Shown: positions 28,117 through 38,031, counted from the first letter of the stretch. The stretch is 64,000 nucleotides of DNA from Pseudomonas silesiensis (GCF_001661075.1 NZ_CP014870.1:6539501-6603500); one strand, 5' to 3'. Program-made: numbers and translations. The notes: a model not told the origin generated them from the sequence alone.

Positions 28117-30026
28117 CAAGACAGCGCCTCCAACTCCGCCTGCATGCTTTCGAGCAACTCCAGGGCTTCCATCCAGGCTTCTTCCAGTTCGGCTTCACGT
28201 ACCTTCAGCTTGGCCTGTTCAGCCAGCAGATCACGCAAATCGTTCTTGCGCGCCGGCTCGTAGATGTCGCTGTCGCCGAGGCTGGCATCGATCTTCGCCA
28301 GTTTTTCGTGCAGCTTGCCCAGCTCGGCTTCGAGCTTGTCCGCCTCGCGCTTGTGCGGGGCCAGTTGCTGGCGCAGCGCCGCTGCGGCCTGGCGCTGGGC
28401 TTTCTTGTCGGTCTTGTCCGGATTGACCGGGGTATTACTGACCGGCGCATTGCGCTGACGGTACTCCACCAGCCACCGGGTGTAGTCCTCGAGGTCGCCG
28501 TCGAATTCCTCGACCTTGCCGTCCGCCACCAGGTAGAAATTGTCGGTGGTGCTTTTAAGCAAATGACGATCGTGGGAGACCACCAACACCGCACCGGTGA
28601 ACTCCTGCAGCGCCATGGTCAGCGCCAGGCGCATTTCCAGGTCCAGGTGGTTGGTCGGTTCGTCGAGCAACAACAGGTTCGGCCGGCCCCAGGCGATCAA
28701 CGCCAAGGCCAGGCGGGCCTTCTCGCCACCGGAGAAATTCAGCACCGGCTCGTCGATCCGCGCGCCACGGAAGTCGAAACCGCCGAGGAAGTCACGCAGG
28801 GTCTGCTCGCGCTCGGTCGGCGCCAGACGCTGCAGGTGCAGCAACGGGCTGGCCTTGGAATCCAGGGAGTCCAACTGGTGTTGGGCGAAGTAACCGACCA
28901 CGGTGTTCTCGCCGCGGGTCAGTCGACCGGCCAGGGGCTCGAGTTCACCGGAGAGGTTTTTGATCAGGGTCGATTTACCTGCACCGTTGGGGCCGAGCAA
29001 CCCGATTCGCGCGCCAGGGGTCAGTTGCAGCTTGACCTTCTCCAGCACGGTTTTGTCGCCATAACCCAAACGGGCGTCGGACAGGTCGATCAACGGACTG
29101 GAGATCTTCGTCGATTCGCGAAAGACAAAGTCGAACGGCGAATCGACGTGGGCGGCGGACAGCTCTTCCATCCGTTCCAGTGCCTTGATCCGGCTCTGGG
29201 CCTGACGGGCCTTGGTGGCCTGGGCCTTGAAGCGGGCGATGTAGCTTTCCATGTGCGCACGTTGCGCCTGCTGCTTCTCGTAGGCCTGCTGTTGCTGGGC
29301 CAGACGCTCGGCACGGGCGCGTTCGAACGCGGTATAGCCACCGCGGTACAGGGTGATCTTGCGTTGATCGACGTGTGCCACGTGATCGACCACGGCATCG
29401 AGGAAGTCGCGGTCGTGGGATATCAGCATCAAGGTGCCGGGATAGCTTTTCAGCCATTCTTCGAGCCAGATGATGGCGTCTAGGTCCAGGTGGTTGGTCG
29501 GTTCGTCGAGCAGCAACAGGTCCGAGGGGCACATCAAAGCCTGCGCCAGATTCAGACGCATCCGCCAGCCGCCAGAGAAACTTCCTACCTGTCGATCCAT
29601 CTGATCGTTGGTGAACCCCAAACCGGCCAGCAGCTTGCGCGCCCGGGCATCGGCGGTGTAACCGTCGGCACTGTCGAGCTCGGCGTGCAGGCGGGCCTGA
29701 GCGGCACCGTCATGGGCCGCTTCGGCGGCGGCGAGGTCGTGTTGCACCTCGCGCAGGCGCAGGTCGCCATCGAGCACGTAGTCGACCGCGATCCGATCGA
29801 GGGTATCGATCTCCTGGCGCATGTGGGCGATGCGCCAGTCCGCCGGCAGCAAGCAGTCACCCGAGTCCGGATGCAGGTCACCCAGGAGCAAGGCGAACAG
29901 GCTCGATTTGCCGGCGCCGTTGGCACCGATGAGGCCGGCTTTGTGGCCGGCGTGCAGGGTCAGCTCGGCGTCTTCTAGCAGACGTTGCGGGCCACGCTGT
30001 AAAGTCAGGTTCTGAAGTCGGATCAT
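28116..30026 (-). CDS. ABC-F family ATPase, YheS type
   Basis: A 636-residue cytosolic protein with two ABC domains and no membrane segments: first Walker A GANGAGKSS, signature FSGGWRMRLN, Walker B LLLLDEPTNHLD; second GPNGAGKST, FSGGEKARLA and LLLLDEPTNHLD. A linker rich in Arg and Lys joins them, and residues 540-636 form a C-terminal coiled coil. ABC-F proteins act on ribosomes and modulate stalled translation. Length matches E. coli YheS (637). The ATG at 30026 (MIRLQNLTLQRG) is the family start. It is coupled to the downstream mscS-like gene. Confidence 0.92.
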   Translation of the reverse strand: MIRLQNLTLQRGPQRLLEDAELTLHAGHKAGLIGANGAGKSSLFALLLGDLHPDSGDCLLPADWRIAHMRQEIDTLDRIAVDYVLDGDLRLREVQHDLAAAEAAHDGAAQARLHAELDSADGYTADARARKLLAGLGFTNDQMDRQVGSFSGGWRMRLNLAQALMCPSDLLLLDEPTNHLDLDAIIWLEEWLKSYPGTLMLISHDRDFLDAVVDHVAHVDQRKITLYRGGYTAFERARAERLAQQQQAYEKQQAQRAHMESYIARFKAQATKARQAQSRIKALERMEELSAAHVDSPFDFVFRESTKISSPLIDLSDARLGYGDKTVLEKVKLQLTPGARIGLLGPNGAGKSTLIKNLSGELEPLAGRLTRGENTVVGYFAQHQLDSLDSKASPLLHLQRLAPTEREQTLRDFLGGFDFRGARIDEPVLNFSGGEKARLALALIAWGRPNLLLLDEPTNHLDLEMRLALTMALQEFTGAVLVVSHDRHLLKSTTDNFYLVADGKVEEFDGDLEDYTRWLVEYRQRNAPVSNTPVNPDKTDKKAQRQAAAALRQQLAPHKREADKLEAELGKLHEKLAKIDASLGDSDIYEPARKNDLRDLLAEQAKLKVREAELEEAWMEALELLESMQAELEALS

Positions 30027-30076
30027 AATGGCGGCGGAGTCTACCAGCTTCGCTCGCAACTGGCGCGAGTAGCACG

Positions 30077-30541
30077 ATGTCCCCTGACCTGTGGAGCTTT
30101 TCCCTTGGCACTTACGCCCGTCCCGGCGTCGAAGCCGCGTGCCTGCAATTGCAGTCGACGGGCGTCAATGTGTGCCTGCTGCTGTGTGGACTGTGGTTGG
30201 GACAGCGGGGGGTCGCCTGCAACGAGCAACGCTTGCAGCTGCTTCGCAACGTGGCCGAACCCTGGGAAACCGATGTTGTACAGCCGTTGCGGGCATTGCG
30301 CACGCAATGGAAATCCGCTGCGGCCGAGGACAGCGAACTTAATGGTTTGCGCGAACAGGTGAAGGCACTGGAGCTCAAAGCCGAGCGACATCTGCTATTG
30401 CGGCTGGAGCGATCGGCGCACAGTTGGCCGCAGTGTGAGGCGACCGATCTGGCGGCCTGGCTGGAAGGTGTGACGGCAGGTGCCGTCCACCTGCACCGCG
30501 ACGCGCTGCATCAGCTGCGCGTCGCGGCAACCGGCGCTTAG
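30077..30541 (+). CDS. TIGR02444 family protein
   Basis: A 154-residue mainly helical protein beginning MSPDLWSFSLGTYARPGVEA, which I recognise as the TIGR02444 family found in Pseudomonas and relatives. No function is known. It is divergent from the ABC-F gene and its end overlaps the algP end by four bases. Confidence 0.8.
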   Translation: MSPDLWSFSLGTYARPGVEAACLQLQSTGVNVCLLLCGLWLGQRGVACNEQRLQLLRNVAEPWETDVVQPLRALRTQWKSAAAEDSELNGLREQVKALELKAERHLLLRLERSAHSWPQCEATDLAAWLEGVTAGAVHLHRDALHQLRVAATGA

Positions 30542-31536
30542 GAAGCGCTGGTCGGGGTGGTGCTGGTGCTCGACGAAGCGGCTGGCGTTGGCGCAGGCGT
30601 GGTGGTCGAGTTGGTTGCTGCAGGCGAAGCCGAAGCAGACGGCGCTGGCGTAACTGGCTTGGCAGCGGGCGCAGGGGTCGGCTTGGCGGTGGCGGCCGGT
30701 TTTCTCACGGCCGGTTTGGCTGCGGGCTTGGCGGCGGGTTTTGCAGCTGGCTTGGCAGCGGCAGGTTTTGCTGCGGTAGTTTTCGCGGCAGTCGCTGGCT
30801 TGGTGGCAGCGGTTTTCGCAGCTGGTTTTGCAGCCGGCTTGGCAGCGGTTTTGGCCGCGGCAGGCTTGGCAGCAGGTTTGGCAGCGGCAGTTTTAGCAGC
30901 AGGTTTTGCAGCTGCGGTTTTCGCCACAGCCGATTTCGCAGCAGTGGTTTTTGCAGCGGGTTTAGCGGCCGTTGTTTTCGCAGCGGCAGGTTTGGCAGCC
31001 GTGGTTCTAGCCGCTGGTTTCGCAGCGCTGGCAGCAGCCGGTTTTTTCGCCGCAGTTTTAGCGGCTGGTTTCGCTGCGGCTTTCACCGGTGCCTTGGCGG
31101 CGGTTTTTTTCGCAGGCGCTGCAGCAGGCTTGGCTGAACGCAGGGACAACGCCTTGCCGACAGCCTCTTGTACACGACCGACACCCTGGGCCAGTTTCAG
31201 GCTTTCTTGAGCATCGCGCTTGAGTTGCAGGATGTAGCTGCGAGTTTCGGATTGACGATCCTTGAGGGCGTCGAGCAGGTCCTCAAGCTCCTTCACTGCG
31301 TCCTTGGCTTTGGTCTGCGCCTTGGCCTTGCCGGCCGACGCCGCGTCCTGCAATTTGGTACGGTACTTGTGCAGTTTTTCCTGCGCTTTGCCTCGTTGTT
31401 TTTCCAGTTTGGCGAGCAGTTTTTCAGCATCAGCCAAGGCTTGGGAACAAGCGGTTTCCAAATGCTCGAGCAGGCTGCCCGAGAGTTGTTGGAGTAAGTG
31501 CAACGGGGTATTTACAGGCTTCTTGGTGGCCGACAT
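30538..31536 (-). CDS. algP: Alginate regulatory protein AlgP, histone H1-like
   Basis: A 332-residue protein in two parts. Residues 1-130 are a helical, charged region (LETACSQALADAEKLLAKLEK). From about 135 to 290 the chain is a low-complexity array of Lys, Ala and Pro, with dozens of KPAAK-type units, ending in a Pro/Ser/Thr/Ala tail. This matches AlgP (AlgR3), a histone H1-like DNA-binding protein first found as a regulator of algD in P. aeruginosa. The repetitive DNA is expected to vary in length between strains. Confidence 0.92.
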   Translation of the reverse strand: MSATKKPVNTPLHLLQQLSGSLLEHLETACSQALADAEKLLAKLEKQRGKAQEKLHKYRTKLQDAASAGKAKAQTKAKDAVKELEDLLDALKDRQSETRSYILQLKRDAQESLKLAQGVGRVQEAVGKALSLRSAKPAAAPAKKTAAKAPVKAAAKPAAKTAAKKPAAASAAKPAARTTAAKPAAAKTTAAKPAAKTTAAKSAVAKTAAAKPAAKTAAAKPAAKPAAAKTAAKPAAKPAAKTAATKPATAAKTTAAKPAAAKPAAKPAAKPAAKPAVRKPAATAKPTPAPAAKPVTPAPSASASPAATNSTTTPAPTPAASSSTSTTPTSAS

Positions 31537-31728
31537 GGTTTACCTCCTGGCTGACGTGGGTGCGGCTCATACTAGACCTCTGCTGCTACCGCCGCTAGGG
31601 CATGTTGACAGTAACCAAAGCACTGCGTTGCAACGGATGGAAAATGTTCCGCGCTTGCGTAAAACCAGTTCACCGTTAAGCGCATTCACACTGGCATACT
31701 CCATCGCATCTCAGGTCGGAGAGTGCCC

Positions 31729-32394
31729 ATGTCGCGTTATCTTTTTTTATCGCTTTGCGTGTTTTTTTCCGTGGCTCAGGCCGCGGAAAAATCCACGGAG
31801 AACGACGCCCGCGATCTCGCTTACAGCCTGGGCGCAAGCCTTGGCGAACGCTTGCGCCAAGAGGTCCCGGACCTGCAACTTCAAGCGCTGGTCGAAGGTT
31901 TGCAACAAGCCTATCAAGGCAAACCCCTGGCGCTGAGAGATGAGCAGATCGAACAGATTCTTGCCGAGCACGAAGCCCAGGTTGCCGAGCGACCCGCCAT
32001 ACCGCAAAGCGAAGTCGCCCTCGAAAATGAGCAGCGCTTTCTCGCAAAGGAAAAAGCCAAACCCGGCGTGCGCGAATTGGCAGACGGAATCTTGCTGACG
32101 GAACTGGCTCCGGGCACCGGCGTTAAAGCCGGTCCGAACGGCAAGGTCCAGGTGGTGTATGTCGGTCGCCTACCCGACGGCTCAGTGTTCGATCAGAACA
32201 GTCAGCCGCAATGGTTCAGTCTCGACAGCGTGATCAGCGGATGGCGCAGTGCATTGCAACAGATGCCGGTCGGCGCCAAGTGGCGTTTGGTGATTCCATC
32301 GGCCCAGGCGTATGGTGCCGACGGCGCCGGCGACCTGATCGCGCCGTTCACGCCGCTGGTGTTCGAAGTCGAATTGCGCGGCGCTACGGGCTGA
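31729..32394 (+). CDS. FKBP-type peptidyl-prolyl isomerase, periplasmic
   Basis: A 221-residue exported isomerase: signal peptide cleaved after AQA (residue 18), an FKBP N-terminal helical dimerisation domain (NDARDLAYSLGASLGERL and onward to about 100), and an FKBP catalytic domain (VQVVYVGRLPDGSVFDQN, then GWRSALQQMPVGAKWRLVIP and YG). It resembles FklB/Mip proteins. The ATG at 31729 is chosen because CGGAGAG sits just before and the GTG two codons earlier adds nothing. A terminator follows between it and algQ. Confidence 0.9.
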   Translation: MSRYLFLSLCVFFSVAQAAEKSTENDARDLAYSLGASLGERLRQEVPDLQLQALVEGLQQAYQGKPLALRDEQIEQILAEHEAQVAERPAIPQSEVALENEQRFLAKEKAKPGVRELADGILLTELAPGTGVKAGPNGKVQVVYVGRLPDGSVFDQNSQPQWFSLDSVISGWRSALQQMPVGAKWRLVIPSAQAYGADGAGDLIAPFTPLVFEVELRGATG

Positions 32395-32407
32395 AGGGCA
32401 CAAACGA

Positions 32408-32434
32408 AAAACGGCGCGCATGGCGCACCGTTTT
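32408..32434. terminator. Terminator between the FKBP gene and algQ
   Basis: AAAACGG.GCGC and GCGC.CCGTTTT form a hairpin with one mismatched pair and a short centre, with A/T runs on both sides. It can serve both convergent genes. Confidence 0.75.
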
Positions 32435-32470
32435 CAACATCTTGCAGCAAGGCAGGACCTGGGAAAAGGT

Positions 32471-32929
32471 TCAGGCCTGAACCGAATCCTCTTCCTTGTG
32501 AGCTGTGTGCAGCACTTCGATCAGGCAATCTTCCAGTTCGAAACGTTCGTGCAACAGGCCACCCAGTTCCTTGAATTTCTCTGCGACGCATTTTCCCGCA
32601 TCACACAGATCATTGAACGCGAGCAGCTTCTCGGTGATGACGTCGATGCGCGGATAGATTGTCTCGGCCAGCTCCAGGCCGCGCTTGTCGTTGAAAGCCT
32701 TGGCTTCCCCCGTCAGCTGTTCATAGATCTCGAAATGCCCGGCAGACACATAGTCGACCAGCACTCCGCAGAACTCCTGCAGCGGTTTGCGGTTTTCACC
32801 CAGAGCCTCGGGCTTGGCGCCGAGTGCATCATAGGCCCGAACCAGTTCGTGACGCTCCTGCAACCAGCGGTCGATCAGCAGATGAACTCCACCCCAACGT
32901 TCCTGAGCATTCTGACAACTTTCGAGCAT
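32471..32929 (-). CDS. algQ: Anti-sigma-70 regulator Rsd/AlgQ
   Basis: A 152-residue all-helical protein starting [20 protein letters not shown], with the conserved [11 protein letters not shown] and the C-terminal [16 protein letters not shown]. It is the Pseudomonas orthologue of E. coli Rsd, which binds free sigma-70, and was identified in P. aeruginosa as a regulator of alginate and siderophore genes. The ATG at 32929 is the family start. Its place next to algP and the hem/algR cluster is the standard one. Confidence 0.94.
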   Translation of the reverse strand: MLESCQNAQERWGGVHLLIDRWLQERHELVRAYDALGAKPEALGENRKPLQEFCGVLVDYVSAGHFEIYEQLTGEAKAFNDKRGLELAETIYPRIDVITEKLLAFNDLCDAGKCVAEKFKELGGLLHERFELEDCLIEVLHTAHKEEDSVQA

Positions 32930-33106
32930 GGCGGTCTCTCTTCCCTTGTGGGTCATGCTGCCCTACACCTGTCGCACACTTGAAATCAAATATCGGCCAG
33001 GCAGAGCGTCATTCGAGCAACATAATTCCAATGACACGTGCGGGCCAGATTATGCCCGCGCGACAATGGCTTCAAGGTACGCAGGAGATAAAGTTCATAC
33101 AAGTGT

Positions 33107-33658
33107 TTAATCACCCACCAATGCCCGGTGCGACGACTCGCCGCTGAGCGGTCGCCGACACGCGACCCAGACCAGCCGCAACAGCTGGCAAACACCCAGG
33201 ATCATCATCGCGACGAAGAACAGCAGGCTCCACTCCGGAATGCTCAGGTCGAACAATGTCCAGGAAATGTACGTGCATTCAGTCGCTCCTTCGAACATCT
33301 GCTGCACCACGAACATCCAGGGCGTGGTGGCGAACAGGTCCGCCAGATTGGGAATGCAGGTCGACAGTTGCTGCACCGGATCGCTTTGCAACAGTACCTG
33401 CCGCAATGCGGTGACCGTACCTGCCAGGCTGCAGCAAAGACCGAGCAACCAATACAAAAAAGTACCCAAGCGACCTGGGCCGTGTACCGAAGCCATCAGG
33501 GAGACGCCCGTGAGCAGGGCCAGGCAAATCCGTTGCAACAGACACAACCCGCAAGGCTGGAGGCCGACTGCATATTCCAGGTAATAGGAAACACCCAGGG
33601 CCAGGGCGCCTGCAATGAAAGCCATGAAAAACAAGGAGCGTGAGCAGGCCAAAGACAT
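33107..33658 (-). CDS. dsbH: Disulfide bond formation protein DsbB/DsbH
   Basis: A 183-residue inner-membrane protein with four hydrophobic segments that re-oxidises DsbA using quinone. The first redox pair is C36-GL-C39 (PCGLC) and the second pair is C101 and C128 in the second periplasmic loop. The position between algQ and hemY corresponds to dsbH of P. aeruginosa, a second DsbB in that species. The ATG at 33658 (MSLACSRS) is chosen; the longer frame adds a Cys-rich, non-conserved stretch. Confidence 0.9.
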   Translation of the reverse strand: MSLACSRSLFFMAFIAGALALGVSYYLEYAVGLQPCGLCLLQRICLALLTGVSLMASVHGPGRLGTFLYWLLGLCCSLAGTVTALRQVLLQSDPVQQLSTCIPNLADLFATTPWMFVVQQMFEGATECTYISWTLFDLSIPEWSLLFFVAMMILGVCQLLRLVWVACRRPLSGESSHRALVGD

Positions 33659-33868
33659 GGCTTTTCCGTAACAGTGGAGACAGGTGGTTACGGTAGAGTA
33701 AAGCGCGTTAGCCTTACAAGGCACGTCGGCAGGGACAGTTCAGCAGATGTTTAGGGAATTTCCGACAGAGGCGAGGGGATCAGGTGTAGTCCATTGTAGG
33801 ACTATTCCGCCGACGGACTACGAAGGTAAAAATTCGCCAATGCAAGGCAAACCCTGCAATACGGATTT

Positions 33869-33896
33869 GCCTGTGGTGAGCTCACCCACCACAGGC
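33869..33896. other. Strong hairpin downstream of hemY
   Basis: GCCTGTGGTG and CACCACAGGC form a perfect 10-bp stem with an 8-base loop about 35 bases past the hemY stop. There is no T tract on the minus strand, so it may protect the 3' end of the hemCDXY transcript rather than act as an intrinsic terminator. Confidence 0.5.
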
Positions 33897-33931
33897 TTTC
33901 TGTCAGCCGTCGAATGATGTTTCAGCACGCA

Positions 33932-35170
33932 TCAAGCGTGGACCGGTACCGGCAACGGCGCCGCCAGCAGGCGCTCATCCAACAGGCCCAAGCCCTCCTG
34001 GAACAGCTGATTGCTGCGCTGAGTGTCGCCCAGTTGCGCCAGCAATCGCGCCAGCTCCGCGCAGGCTTCCGGATTGCGCTGCACGCGCAGGCTGCTTTCC
34101 AGATAGTCCCGGGCCTTGCCCCATAAGCTGCTTTGCAGACACAGGCGCCCCAGGGTCAGCAACAGGCTCGGGTCGGCCGCATGATCCTTGAGCCAGCCTT
34201 CCGCAGTGTGCAGCTGACGTGCCGGATCACTGCCGCGCACCAACCCGTACAGGCGCGCCAGATGACTGTCGTAGTTGCGCTTGAGGGCTATGCGCAGGAC
34301 CTCTTCGGCTTCGGCCTGGGCCCCCAGTTGCCGCAGTTGCTCGGCATAGGCGAGCACCAGTTGCGGCTCCTGACGCTGGGCAGAGGTGAGCTGCTGCCAG
34401 GCGCGGTTGAGCGATTGCAACCCTACCGTTCCGTCCGCTTCCCGCTGCGCAGCCAGGGACAGGTTTTCCCCCCAGGCCCGGCGTTCCAGTTCGGCCAGCT
34501 CGGCCGGTGGCAGGACTTTGTCCTTGCGCAGATCCGGCAGCAGGCGAATCACCGCCGACCAGTCGCCGCGCTGTTGAAGCAGGCGCTGCAACTGGCGCAA
34601 GGTCTGGGCGTTACGCGGATGACGCTCGTGCATGGCTTCCAGGGTCACCAGGGCGCCGTCGGTGTCGCCGCGGTCAGTCTGCAGTTGAGCGTGACTCAAG
34701 GCGATGGCCAGCTCGGCCTGAGGCTGTCGTTCGAGGGCGCGCTCCAGCAGCCTGTCGCTTTCCTCGTAGTGACCCTGTTCATTCGCGGCGCGAGCAGCGC
34801 CCAGGTAGTACAGCAGCGGTTGGCGCTCGGCTTCGGCGGCCCGCTGCAGATGACGTTGTGCACTGGCCCAGCGACCCTCGGCCAGGTCCAGCTGACCGTG
34901 TTCGATCGCCACTTGTACCCGGCGACTGCGATTGCGCCGCGACCAGGGATTGACCACGCCGCTGGAGGTCATCACCAACTCGACCAACGCCTTGATTCCC
35001 CAGAATACCAGCCAGAGCACGGCGACCAGGGCCAGGGTCGCCCACAGGCTCGATTCAAAACGAAAGCTCTTGTAGGCGATCAGCACGTAGCCGGAATGCT
35101 CGGCAATCGCCAGCCCCAGTGCAGCGGCGGCGGCAATGACCAGGAACACGATCACATAGAGGCGTTTCAT
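33932..35170 (-). CDS. hemY: Heme biosynthesis-associated TPR protein HemY
   Basis: A 412-residue inner-membrane protein with two N-terminal hydrophobic segments (YVIVFLVIAAAAALGLAIA and TLALVAVLWLVFWGIKAL) followed by a HemY N domain and TPR-like repeats (RHPRNAQTLRQL, LYGLVRGSD and onward). It is the last gene of the hemCDXY operon and overlaps hemX by ATGA. HemY of this type is distinct from the protoporphyrinogen oxidase called HemY in Bacillus; its exact function in heme synthesis is not settled. Confidence 0.9.
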   Translation of the reverse strand: MKRLYVIVFLVIAAAAALGLAIAEHSGYVLIAYKSFRFESSLWATLALVAVLWLVFWGIKALVELVMTSSGVVNPWSRRNRSRRVQVAIEHGQLDLAEGRWASAQRHLQRAAEAERQPLLYYLGAARAANEQGHYEESDRLLERALERQPQAELAIALSHAQLQTDRGDTDGALVTLEAMHERHPRNAQTLRQLQRLLQQRGDWSAVIRLLPDLRKDKVLPPAELAELERRAWGENLSLAAQREADGTVGLQSLNRAWQQLTSAQRQEPQLVLAYAEQLRQLGAQAEAEEVLRIALKRNYDSHLARLYGLVRGSDPARQLHTAEGWLKDHAADPSLLLTLGRLCLQSSLWGKARDYLESSLRVQRNPEACAELARLLAQLGDTQRSNQLFQEGLGLLDERLLAAPLPVPVHA

Positions 35171-36309
35171 GGCGTGGCCTCCGGCTCGGTGCGCGCGGCA
35201 GGTTTGGCCATCGGCTTGACCGAATCCTCGGCGTTGACATTACGCCGCTCCAGATAGCCCTGGACCGCGCTCAGCGTTCCGGTCAGATCCGGTGTGACCA
35301 CGCTCACCGGCTGCTGGCTCAGCTCCGCCACCTGCTCAAGCATCACTTTGCTCTGAGGGTTGTCCGGGTTGAAGTTGCCCTTGAGCACATCCCGCGCCTC
35401 GGCCATCGCCTGGGTGTAAACGGCGGGCTGGCCATTGAGTGCGGCCCACTGCGCCTGCTCCAGGGCCAGGCTCAGCGCCAGGCGCACCTGACTCAGGCTC
35501 TGCCCCGCCAGCAACGGCCGAACATTCTTGTCGGCATTGAAATCGATGCGGATGTAGCGCGAGATCTGATCCCACCATTGCGCCCAGCGACTGGCGCCGT
35601 CGCCATCGGCGGTCAACCCCAGCAAGGATTCGCCACGGTCTTTGTACTCGGGCGCCAGTTCGGTGAGGTTGATCACCTGATCGCGCAGCGCCCCCAGGCG
35701 CAGGAACAGCCCGGTGCGATCCGGTTGTTCAGTGCTGCGCAACGCCACCAGGGTTTTGGCGACCTGTTCGCGTGCGGCAAAGGAACCCGGATCGTTCTGT
35801 TCGCGCAAAATTTCATCGGCACCCTGCACCAGCGCCTGGGCACTGCTGATGTCCTGCAACGCGGATAGACGCAGGCTGGCCAGGCGCAACAAATGCTCGG
35901 CTTCGGCCAGACGCCAATCCTTGCGGCTGGCGCCGAGGACAGTTTCCAGTCGCTGGTTCAGGCGTTGCTGATCGCCCTGGAGCTGGGCCACCAGCCGACT
36001 GCGTGCTTCAAGCTCGTCGGCGGCGGGCAATTGTTCGAGGCGCGCGGTCAGGCGCTGCTCATTGAGTTTCAGGCTCTGCGCCTGATCGTTCAACGCCTGC
36101 ACCTGATTCAGTTGCTGCTGGTTGTTGGCTTGCAGGTGACGCACCTGCCAGACTCCCCACCCCCCCACGGCAACACCGGCGGCGCCCAACAGCAGCGCGA
36201 CCATTGCCAGGCCATTGCCTCGGTGCTGCACTTGAGCAGGTGGAGGCGTTTCAACCGGTGCATCGAGCACTGGCTGGACATCATCTTTAGGCAAGGCTGT
36301 TTCGCTCAC
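35167..36309 (-). CDS. hemX: HemX-like membrane protein of the hem operon
   Basis: A 380-residue protein with a Pro-rich cytoplasmic start, one hydrophobic segment (MVALLLGAAGVAVGGWGVWQV, near 35-53), a long coiled coil (residues 60-135, Gln/Leu-rich) and a HemX C-terminal domain. The family was once annotated as uroporphyrin-III C-methyltransferase, but no SAM-binding motif is visible, so that activity is unlikely. It lies between hemD and hemY with 16- and -4-base spacing. Confidence 0.9.
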   Translation of the reverse strand: MSETALPKDDVQPVLDAPVETPPPAQVQHRGNGLAMVALLLGAAGVAVGGWGVWQVRHLQANNQQQLNQVQALNDQAQSLKLNEQRLTARLEQLPAADELEARSRLVAQLQGDQQRLNQRLETVLGASRKDWRLAEAEHLLRLASLRLSALQDISSAQALVQGADEILREQNDPGSFAAREQVAKTLVALRSTEQPDRTGLFLRLGALRDQVINLTELAPEYKDRGESLLGLTADGDGASRWAQWWDQISRYIRIDFNADKNVRPLLAGQSLSQVRLALSLALEQAQWAALNGQPAVYTQAMAEARDVLKGNFNPDNPQSKVMLEQVAELSQQPVSVVTPDLTGTLSAVQGYLERRNVNAEDSVKPMAKPAARTEPEATP

Positions 36310-36325
36310 GTATCCATCCTTTGCA

Positions 36326-37093
36326 TTAGAGAACGGGTTCGGGATGCTCCCGCAACGCCGTTAGCAAAGCCGCGGCGCTGGCGCCACGACAATCCACAAC
36401 TTTTTCGGCCCCGGCGGCACGTGCCAGTTCGGCAACCCTGGGGCTTGGAACAAACAACGGCAACCGCGCCAATTGCGGCCAGGCCTCGCCGGCCAACTGC
36501 CGCAGGTGCTCAAAACCCTGTCCACTGCTGACCACCAGCGCGTTCAAGCGTTCCGCCCTTATCCGCCCGGGCAGCGCCGCTGGCGGATAGTGCGGCAGTT
36601 TTCGGCGGTACAACTCCAGGTACTCGACACTAGCACCTAGCTCGCGCAAACGCTCAGCCAGCAGCTCGCGTCCGCCCTCCCCACGCATGATCAATACCCG
36701 TGGATCGGCCCCTGCGATAGCCTCGCGCAGCCGGGGAAGCTCAAGCAAGGCTTCGCTGTCATCGCCCTCGACCGGGAAGCTGACGCCCACGCCGTGCGCC
36801 TCGAAGATCTGCGCCGTCGCCGCGCCTACGCTGAACCACTGCAGGCAAGGGGGTTGCGGCCAATACTGGCCAAGCAGGTCCACCGCTGTTCTGGCAGCCG
36901 GCTTGCTGACCACGATCACCGCGCAATAGCGCTCCAGGTTCTGGATCACCTCACGCATTGTGTCAGAGACAGGAATGGACTCGATCTCCAAAAGCGGCAA
37001 GCTGCTGCTGAAAATCCCCACTTGCGCCAAAGCATCGCTTAGCGCCGCTGACTCATCCGAGGGACGCGTCAGTAACAGGCGCCAGCCAGTCAC
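36326..37093 (-). CDS. hemD: Uroporphyrinogen-III synthase
   Basis: Cyclises hydroxymethylbilane to uroporphyrinogen III. The 255-residue protein begins with GTG ([15 protein letters not shown]) whose first bases overlap the hemC stop as GTGA. It has the family's weakly conserved two-domain pattern ([38 protein letters not shown]). Length fits HemD. It is the second gene of hemCDXY. Confidence 0.94.
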   Translation of the reverse strand: MTGWRLLLTRPSDESAALSDALAQVGIFSSSLPLLEIESIPVSDTMREVIQNLERYCAVIVVSKPAARTAVDLLGQYWPQPPCLQWFSVGAATAQIFEAHGVGVSFPVEGDDSEALLELPRLREAIAGADPRVLIMRGEGGRELLAERLRELGASVEYLELYRRKLPHYPPAALPGRIRAERLNALVVSSGQGFEHLRQLAGEAWPQLARLPLFVPSPRVAELARAAGAEKVVDCRGASAAALLTALREHPEPVL

Positions 37094-38031
37094 TCGTGAC
37101 CTGCCTCGCCGTAGACCGCCTTCAGGATGTCGTTGGCGCCCTGGTTCAGCAGGTCTTCAGCCACTTGCACGCCCAGGGCTTCGGCATCACCGCGGGGTGC
37201 ACGGGCTTGCGCACTGAGCAGCAGGCCGCCGCTCGGATCGCCCACCAGGCCACGCAACCAGAGCTGCTCGCCTTCAAGTATGGCGTAGCAGGCGATCGGC
37301 ACCTGGCAGCCGCCATTCAGATGTTTGTTGAGGGCACGTTCGGCGGTGACGCGGGTGGCAGTGTCCTGGTGGTGCAGCGGCGCCAGCAAGGCGTGGATGT
37401 CGCTGTCGGCGCTGCGGCATTCGATCCCCACTGCGCCCTGGCCACCGGCCGGCAGGCTGTCGTCGACGCTGATGGCCGAAGTGATGCGATCTTCAAAGCC
37501 GAGGCGAATCAGGCCGGCGGCGGCCAGGATGATCGCGTCGTATTCGCCGGCGTCGAGCTTGGCCAACCGGGTGTTGACGTTGCCGCGCAGGAAGCGGATT
37601 TGCAGGTCCGGGCGACGGGTCAGCAACTGGGCCTGGCGGCGCAGGCTGGAGGTGCCGACAATGCTTCCTTGGGGCAATTCATCCAGGCTTGCGTAAGCAT
37701 TGGAAACGAATGCATCGCGCGGATCTTCGCGCTCACAAATGCAGTACAGACCAAGGCCTTCCGGGAAGTCCATCGGCACGTCCTTCATGGAGTGCACGGC
37801 GATGTCGGCTTCGTTTTCCAGCAGCGCGGTTTCCAGCTCCTTGACGAACAAGCCCTTGCCGCCGATTTTCGACAAAGGCGAGTCGAGCAGTTTATCGCCA
37901 CGACTGACCATGGGTACCAACGTCACGAGCAGTCCTGGATGAGCCTCTTCCAGACGGGCTTTGACGTATTCGGCCTGCCACAGGGCGAGAGCACTTTTGC
38001 GGGTGGCGATGCGGATTTCGCGAGAGGACAT
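37090..38031 (-). CDS. hemC: Porphobilinogen deaminase (hydroxymethylbilane synthase)
   Basis: Builds hydroxymethylbilane from four porphobilinogens. The 313-residue protein has [19 protein letters not shown] at the start, the active-site GVSRGD-equivalent [12 protein letters not shown], and the dipyrromethane cofactor Cys in [12 protein letters not shown]. First gene of hemCDXY; hemD overlaps its stop by four bases. The 142-bp gap to algR is available for a promoter. Confidence 0.96.
   Translation of the reverse strand: MSSREIRIATRKSALALWQAEYVKARLEEAHPGLLVTLVPMVSRGDKLLDSPLSKIGGKGLFVKELETALLENEADIAVHSMKDVPMDFPEGLGLYCICEREDPRDAFVSNAYASLDELPQGSIVGTSSLRRQAQLLTRRPDLQIRFLRGNVNTRLAKLDAGEYDAIILAAAGLIRLGFEDRITSAISVDDSLPAGGQGAVGIECRSADSDIHALLAPLHHQDTATRVTAERALNKHLNGGCQVPIACYAILEGEQLWLRGLVGDPSGGLLLSAQARAPRGDAEALGVQVAEDLLNQGANDILKAVYGEAGHE

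Noticed and set aside
35167..36309. HemX as an active uroporphyrin-III methyltransferase
   Set aside because: There is no SAM-binding motif. The protein is a membrane-anchored coiled coil, so the older enzyme label is not used.
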